DNA of 38,248 bases from JAYKJB01 sp035284745 [NCBI: Candidatus Sericytochromatia bacterium] (GTDB taxonomy: Bacteria > Cyanobacteriota > Sericytochromatia > S15B-MN24): positions 1 through 38,248 of the forward strand of contig JAYKIL010000038.1 of NCBI GenBank assembly GCA_035284745.1. The letters run 5' to 3'. Shown here piece after piece: positions 34,540 through 38,248 of the stretch (position 1 is the first letter of the stretch; each line of letters begins with the position of its first letter). The notes under the pieces are model-generated. The model saw only the letters and a list, made by a program, of their open reading frames with translations, was not told the DNA's origin and ran no database searches. The position numbers and the translations under genes are program-made.

Positions 34540-35383
34540 GGGCCACTTCTTTCACTTCGGTCATCAGGGGGTCTAGCATCAAGCCCCCCAAAGCCGCCTC
34601 GTGCACGGCTTCCACACCCACGATATTTTCTCCGCGTCCGTAGGCAACGGGCAAAGCATTCCAGCAAATTTGATTGATGCGGCGAGGTAAGCCCCCCGAA
34701 AGTGCGTGCACAAGGTCCCCTGCCGCTTCGCTAAATAACGGATCCTCACGTCCCGCAACCTGGGCACGATGCGCAATCAAACGCCGCGTATCACCGGGAT
34801 CAAGGGGGGAAAGAATCGCCCTTATCGCGACACGATTTTCCAAGGCGGGATTACAGGCTAACCGGGTAAGCAACTCTGGTTGCCCCACCAAAACGCTGGT
34901 AATGAGCTTACGGCCCGCGTCCAAGTTAGAAAATTCCCGCAACAGTTCCAAGTGGTTGCGACTGGCATTTTTTCCTAAATTCTGACTTTCATCAATGATG
35001 AGAACCACGTGGCGATCGTCAGCAGCCAGTTGAATCAAATGTCCCAGCAAGTCGGTCATCTGTTTGCCCTTGCCCCGCCGCAGTGGCAAACCCAGTTCCA
35101 GCGCAACCTTTTGCAGCAATGCGCTTTCCGTTGGATAGGACGCCGGATTCTGAATATGAACGATTTGAAAACGGCCGTCCGCCCGTAGGACGTGATTCAA
35201 TTGCGACAGCATCAGGCTTTTGCCTGTACCCAGCGGCCCCACCAGCAGCGCCAATGGCTGCCTTTCGGTGATGGCATAAAGTAATTTTGCCAGAGTCGCA
35301 CGATGCTGTGACGACATGTACAACATCCGCACATCGACCGCGTCGATGAACGGTGATTCGTTCAGCCCAAAAAATTCCAGCAC
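34532..35383 (-). CDS. ExeA/GspA-like AAA ATPase
   Basis: A 283-residue AAA+ ATPase starting MLEFFGLNESPFIDAVDVRMLY, the typical opening of ExeA/GspA-type proteins and the related TniB-like ATPases. Walker A is GPLGTGKS (49-56); Walker B is VVLIIDES (about 125-132). A sensor-like segment with RVAIRAILSPLDPGDTRRLIAHR and a C-terminal lid with GGLPRRINQICWNAL are present. ExeA itself has a transmembrane and peptidoglycan-binding part after this core; here the protein ends, so it is cytoplasmic. GTG 35383 has GAGGGT about six bases upstream. Its gene overlaps that of a ParB-like protein, suggesting a shared DNA-related function rather than secretion. Confidence 0.88.
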   Translation of the reverse strand: MLEFFGLNESPFIDAVDVRMLYMSSQHRATLAKLLYAITERQPLALLVGPLGTGKSLMLSQLNHVLRADGRFQIVHIQNPASYPTESALLQKVALELGLPLRRGKGKQMTDLLGHLIQLAADDRHVVLIIDESQNLGKNASRNHLELLREFSNLDAGRKLITSVLVGQPELLTRLACNPALENRVAIRAILSPLDPGDTRRLIAHRAQVAGREDPLFSEAAGDLVHALSGGLPRRINQICWNALPVAYGRGENIVGVEAVHEAALGGLMLDPLMTEVKEVAHA

Positions 35384-35470
35384 GATGCACCCTCACGAAA
35401 CCCAATCAGTCCCATTGGGTGACAGAATACCACTGTGCCGAAGCGGGTCGGTGTGATCGCGGGCACGACC

Positions 35471-36184
35471 TCAGTGCAGCGAGCCCCCCGGATCAAGGCG
35501 CAGCACGTGGACTCCCAATGGATCCACCAAGGCCTGCAAAGCCTCGGGCGTGCCCGCCAACACGGGAAAGGTTCCGTAGTGCATCGGCACCACCGTTTTC
35601 ACCCGCAACAACTCCACGGCCTTTGCGGCCTCACGCGGGCCCATGACGTAGTGGCCCCCAATTGGCAAAAATGCCACGTCGGGCTGATACAGCTCGCCAA
35701 TCAAGGCCATATCACCAAAGACGTTGGTATCACCGGCGAAGTAAAATTTAAAGTCGTTTTCCAGCTCCACCACGTACCCGACAGCCTCACCGCCATAAAT
35801 AATGGAGCCGTCCGTGTCTTCAATGCCGCACGAATGGTCGGCGTGCACCATCGTGATGCGCACCCCGGCCACCTCGACGGTGCCCCCTTTGTTCATATCC
35901 ACCGTTTTTTTCACTCCCTGGCGTCCGAGCCAGTGGCACAGTTCAAAGATCCCAACCACCGGGCAGTGGGCCTGCTGGGCCAGAGGGACGGCGTCAGCAA
36001 TGTGATCGAAATGTCCGTGGGTGATGAGCATCGCATCCAGCGCGCCCACGTCTTTCAGGGCATCGGGACAGGCCGGGTTACTTTGCACCCAAGGGTCCAA
36101 CAGCACACGCTTGCCGCCAGGCGTTTGCACCAGAAACGTCGAGTGCCCCAGCCAGGTGAAAGTGGTATCACGTCCCAGTGTCAT
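35471..36184 (-). CDS. UPF0173-type metal-dependent hydrolase
   Basis: A 237-residue metallo-beta-lactamase-fold protein. Zinc-binding residues: WLGHSTFLV near the N-terminus, HGHFDH (His56, His58, Asp60, His61), a His in MVHADHSCG, Asp in FAGDTNVFGDM, and the final His in VPMHYGTFP. This set is typical of the UPF0173 family (YtkL-like), and the length fits (about 225-240). The physiological substrate of the family is not established. AAAGGAG lies close before ATG 36184. It stands between the SLH porin and the ExeA-like ATPase, all on the minus strand, without clear functional connection. Confidence 0.92.
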   Translation of the reverse strand: MTLGRDTTFTWLGHSTFLVQTPGGKRVLLDPWVQSNPACPDALKDVGALDAMLITHGHFDHIADAVPLAQQAHCPVVGIFELCHWLGRQGVKKTVDMNKGGTVEVAGVRITMVHADHSCGIEDTDGSIIYGGEAVGYVVELENDFKFYFAGDTNVFGDMALIGELYQPDVAFLPIGGHYVMGPREAAKAVELLRVKTVVPMHYGTFPVLAGTPEALQALVDPLGVHVLRLDPGGSLH

Positions 36185-36212
36185 GGCAAGCGCTCCTTTC
36201 AGCAGCGAAAAA

Positions 36213-37649
36213 CTAAAAGCCGCGGGTGACGCTCAGAGCAAAGGTGGCATCATAGATTGAATAAAACAACACGGGCTGCTGTAAATTGTACTCAAATGCA
36301 ATGCTCGGCAAACCCTGGGCGCCCAGATCCCAATTCAAGTCAACTGACAACCCCGCCTGCTCACCCAACAAAGAGCCCGGTCCGGGAACGATTTGGGGGT
36401 CCTGCGCGAACAAAATTTGCGGCTCCTTCACGCCAACGATCAAAGAGGGTACCCACGTGGGACCTTGGGTAGGGATAAAGAGAGACAGGCCCGGCGTGAG
36501 CTCTGTGATGGCTTTTTCCGATTCCGAGTAAACAGCTCCGGCATTCAATCGCATATTGTTCCAGAATGCCCAAGAGAACTGTAGCGATCCTCTCATCAGG
36601 TTGCGAGCAATGTTGCCCTCCGCAGCCACCGCCCAGTTGCCCGCATTGGCATCCACCACCACCGTGTAGTTACTCGCTGTCGTCCGATTCGGCGTAATGC
36701 CCCACCAATCCGGTTGGTCTACATCTGCCGCCGCTTTCACCGACAGCCATTTAGTAATCTCGGCAGACAGCCCCGCCAGCAAAACGGTAGGGGTTATGGC
36801 ACCAGCCAGCGTGACGGGACCGAATTGGCGCCGCGCCCCCAGGGCTGCGGCACGGGGCCCCCAGCGCACTGTGTTCACATCAGGAGAAATGAACCCCTTC
36901 CCAAGCACCCCCCACCAGCGCGCAGGAATGACAGACGAGGGATAAAAAACCTTCGCAGGTGAGAACTGTCCCACCACGACACGGGTATCGGCCACATTGG
37001 TCGTCACATCGGCCCCGCCAAACCGCCAATTATTTTCCGGCGGCTTCGCGCCCCCGACCGTGCCCGGCATGTTCCCCGTGGTCGTTCCAGGAACCGAGCC
37101 AAACATCGCCGCCGAAAGATCGAAACCATTGCTGCTGGACCCAACGCTCAGATTCAGGTTGCTCTTAGAATAAGGGGCCTGATCGTCTTGGGTATTATCC
37201 ATCCAATTGGAGCTGATGGCACCGCCTAAACGGATCGAAGCGGGCCCTTGGTTCTTCACTTTCTCGATTTCAGCCAGCAGTTTCTCAACCTGGGGGATCA
37301 CCTTGGCGAGTTCCAGGCTGTGATTCACAGCCTTGATCGCATCCACCTCCACTTGGGGTGGGGGCGCACTGACTGGAACCCGCATTTGCTCCATCACCTT
37401 GGTGAGGGCTGCGGCCAACTCATAACGACTCACCCGGCGATCGCCCCGGAAAGTCCCTTCTGGAAATCCGGCCATCACCTTGTATTTGCGAACAAGCGTC
37501 TCGACCGTCAAAAACGCCCAGTGTTCCACCTCAACGTCACCGAAGGTGCCGAACTCTGCCTCAAACTGGGCCATGGCCATGCGAGGGTACAGGCAGTCCC
37601 CAAATAGAAACAAAAGCGCTGCACAAGCAAGCAGAAACTTAGACTTCAC
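36213..37649 (-). CDS. SLH-domain outer-membrane porin-like protein
   Basis: A 478-residue exported protein. It begins with a signal peptide (KSKFLLACAALLFLFGD, cleaved probably after AMA). One SLH domain follows (about 35-90; DVEVEHWAFLTVETLVRKYK, then GFPEGTFRGDRRVSRYELA), which binds the pyruvylated secondary cell-wall polymer or peptidoglycan. A short coiled-coil helix (about 105-135) leads into a long beta-strand region to the end, closing with Phe (SVTRGF), as usual for outer-membrane barrels. This plan resembles cyanobacterial SomA/OprB-type porins. The GTG at 37649 is preferred over a TTG two codons earlier; neither has a strong ribosome binding site. The porin supports a Gram-negative envelope with SLH anchoring. 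Confidence 0.85.
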   Translation of the reverse strand: MKSKFLLACAALLFLFGDCLYPRMAMAQFEAEFGTFGDVEVEHWAFLTVETLVRKYKVMAGFPEGTFRGDRRVSRYELAAALTKVMEQMRVPVSAPPPQVEVDAIKAVNHSLELAKVIPQVEKLLAEIEKVKNQGPASIRLGGAISSNWMDNTQDDQAPYSKSNLNLSVGSSSNGFDLSAAMFGSVPGTTTGNMPGTVGGAKPPENNWRFGGADVTTNVADTRVVVGQFSPAKVFYPSSVIPARWWGVLGKGFISPDVNTVRWGPRAAALGARRQFGPVTLAGAITPTVLLAGLSAEITKWLSVKAAADVDQPDWWGITPNRTTASNYTVVVDANAGNWAVAAEGNIARNLMRGSLQFSWAFWNNMRLNAGAVYSESEKAITELTPGLSLFIPTQGPTWVPSLIVGVKEPQILFAQDPQIVPGPGSLLGEQAGLSVDLNWDLGAQGLPSIAFEYNLQQPVLFYSIYDATFALSVTRGF

Positions 37650-37708
37650 GGTCAAGGGACTTTGCCGCCAGTCACGCCATCAGTCACGCCCTGCCCCAGC
37701 GCCTGAGC

Positions 37709-38248
37709 TCACAGCAAGCGCGCCTCGGTGTCAGGATCGAACAGGTGAATTTTGTCCGACGCAACCCCCAGTTGCAGGGTGGATCCCACCTCAGGCAATG
37801 CAATATCTCCGACGCGAGCCACGACGTGGCCTTCAGCCGCCCGCAAGTATACAAAGGCCTCCGACCCCATCGGCTCAACCACATCCACTTCGGCGTGGTA
37901 CGTCCCATCGCCCTGGCTATGCGGCAGTAAATGCTCGGGGCGGAACCCCACCACCACGGCCCCCGGGCGCACATCACGGGCCGCGGGAACGGTGAACGAA
38001 AAATTCTCGCCGCTCACGGTTGTTGTGGTCGCCCGGTGCTCTAGTGTGCCGCGCAAGAGGTTCATCTGAGGCGAGCCGATAAACGTCGCAACAAAGAGAT
38101 TGGCAGGCCGTTGGTAGACCTCTTGCGGCGTGCCCACTTGCTGCAAGTGTCCCGCATTGAAAATGGCGATGCGATCGCCCATCGTGAGGGCCTCCGTTTG
38201 GTCGTGCGTCACGTAGACGAACGTGGTTTTGAGGTCGCGATGAAGCTT
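37709..38248 (-). CDS. ABC transporter ATPase, C-terminal part (UgpC/MalK-like), cut by the window end
   Basis: 179 residues of an ATP-binding subunit of a sugar- or glycerol phosphate-type importer; the N-terminal half with Walker A, signature and Walker B lies beyond the window. Present are the D-loop follow-up LHRDLKTTFVYVTHDQTEAL with the H-loop His, MGDRIAIFNAGHLQQVGTPQEVY, FIGSPQMNLLRG, and a regulatory TOBE-type OB domain (VVGFRPEHL, then VEPMGSEAFVYL). These are standard for MalK/UgpC/MsmX proteins, about half their usual 350-370 residues. It should power uptake across the inner membrane with permease and binding protein genes elsewhere. Confidence 0.93.
   Translation of the reverse strand, partial: KLHRDLKTTFVYVTHDQTEALTMGDRIAIFNAGHLQQVGTPQEVYQRPANLFVATFIGSPQMNLLRGTLEHRATTTTVSGENFSFTVPAARDVRPGAVVVGFRPEHLLPHSQGDGTYHAEVDVVEPMGSEAFVYLRAAEGHVVARVGDIALPEVGSTLQLGVASDKIHLFDPDTEARLL

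Noticed and set aside
35435-36229. Plus-strand ORF of 264 residues opposite the UPF0173 hydrolase
   Set aside because: The metallo-beta-lactamase motifs on the minus strand are complete.
1-38248. tRNA, rRNA, insertion sequences or prophage genes
   Set aside because: A scan by eye for T-arm motifs, transposases, integrases and phage structural genes gave nothing convincing; a covariance-model search would be decisive for tRNAs.

Overview
The window reads as chromosomal DNA of a Gram-negative, oxygen-using heterotroph of moderate GC content. A porin-like outer-membrane protein carries an N-terminal SLH domain (36213-37649), a layout typical of Cyanobacteriota and a few other deep lineages. With a LysM protein lacking a signal peptide, lipoproteins matching no family I know, and no photosynthesis gene, this makes a non-photosynthetic cyanobacterial relative (Sericytochromatia or Vampirovibrionia type) a reasonable but unproven guess. 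Most genes are catabolic or housekeeping; there is no transposase, rRNA or tRNA that I can see.

Layout. 1-1323: the right end of a CRISPR array (four 36-base repeats, no cas genes in view), then sparsely coding DNA. 1324-4335: a tandem-GNAT acetyltransferase, then kynureninase and tryptophan 2,3-dioxygenase as an operon on the minus strand. 4515-9135: two tightly coupled genes of unknown function, a 1074-residue beta-rich protein and a coiled-coil protein whose likely TTG start overlaps the first stop. 9155-12528: lysyl-tRNA synthetase, two small unknown genes and a LysM protein with a cysteine-hydrolase-like domain. 12676-16625: the glycolate oxidase operon glcDEF. 16678-21546: a lipoprotein, leucyl-tRNA synthetase and a thiolase.

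21602-25370: a minus-strand amide-ligase cluster: a possible 40-residue Cys-rich protein, a circularly permuted ATP-grasp protein, a YbdK-type carboxylate-amine ligase and a second ATP-grasp protein, closed by a rho-independent terminator. Its product is unknown, but the enzyme families imply ATP-dependent formation of amide or peptide bonds. 25512-30981: a small exported protein, an HD-GYP protein, urocanate hydratase and the electron-transfer flavoprotein pair etfB-etfA. 31029-31458 has no convincing gene but holds strong hairpins and a plus-strand terminator, so a small RNA is possible.

31459-38248, all minus strand: a large lipoprotein gene holding three copies of a structured palindromic repeat read in two frames; an ExeA-like ATPase gene overlapping a ParB-like gene; a UPF0173 metal hydrolase; the SLH porin; and the C-terminal part of a sugar-type ABC transporter ATPase cut by the window end.

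Metabolically, tryptophan, histidine and glycolate breakdown, a thiolase and ETF point to use of amino acids, organic acids and acyl-CoA as carbon and electron sources. The least explained parts are the 4515-9135 pair, the ligase cluster and the frame-switching repeat.
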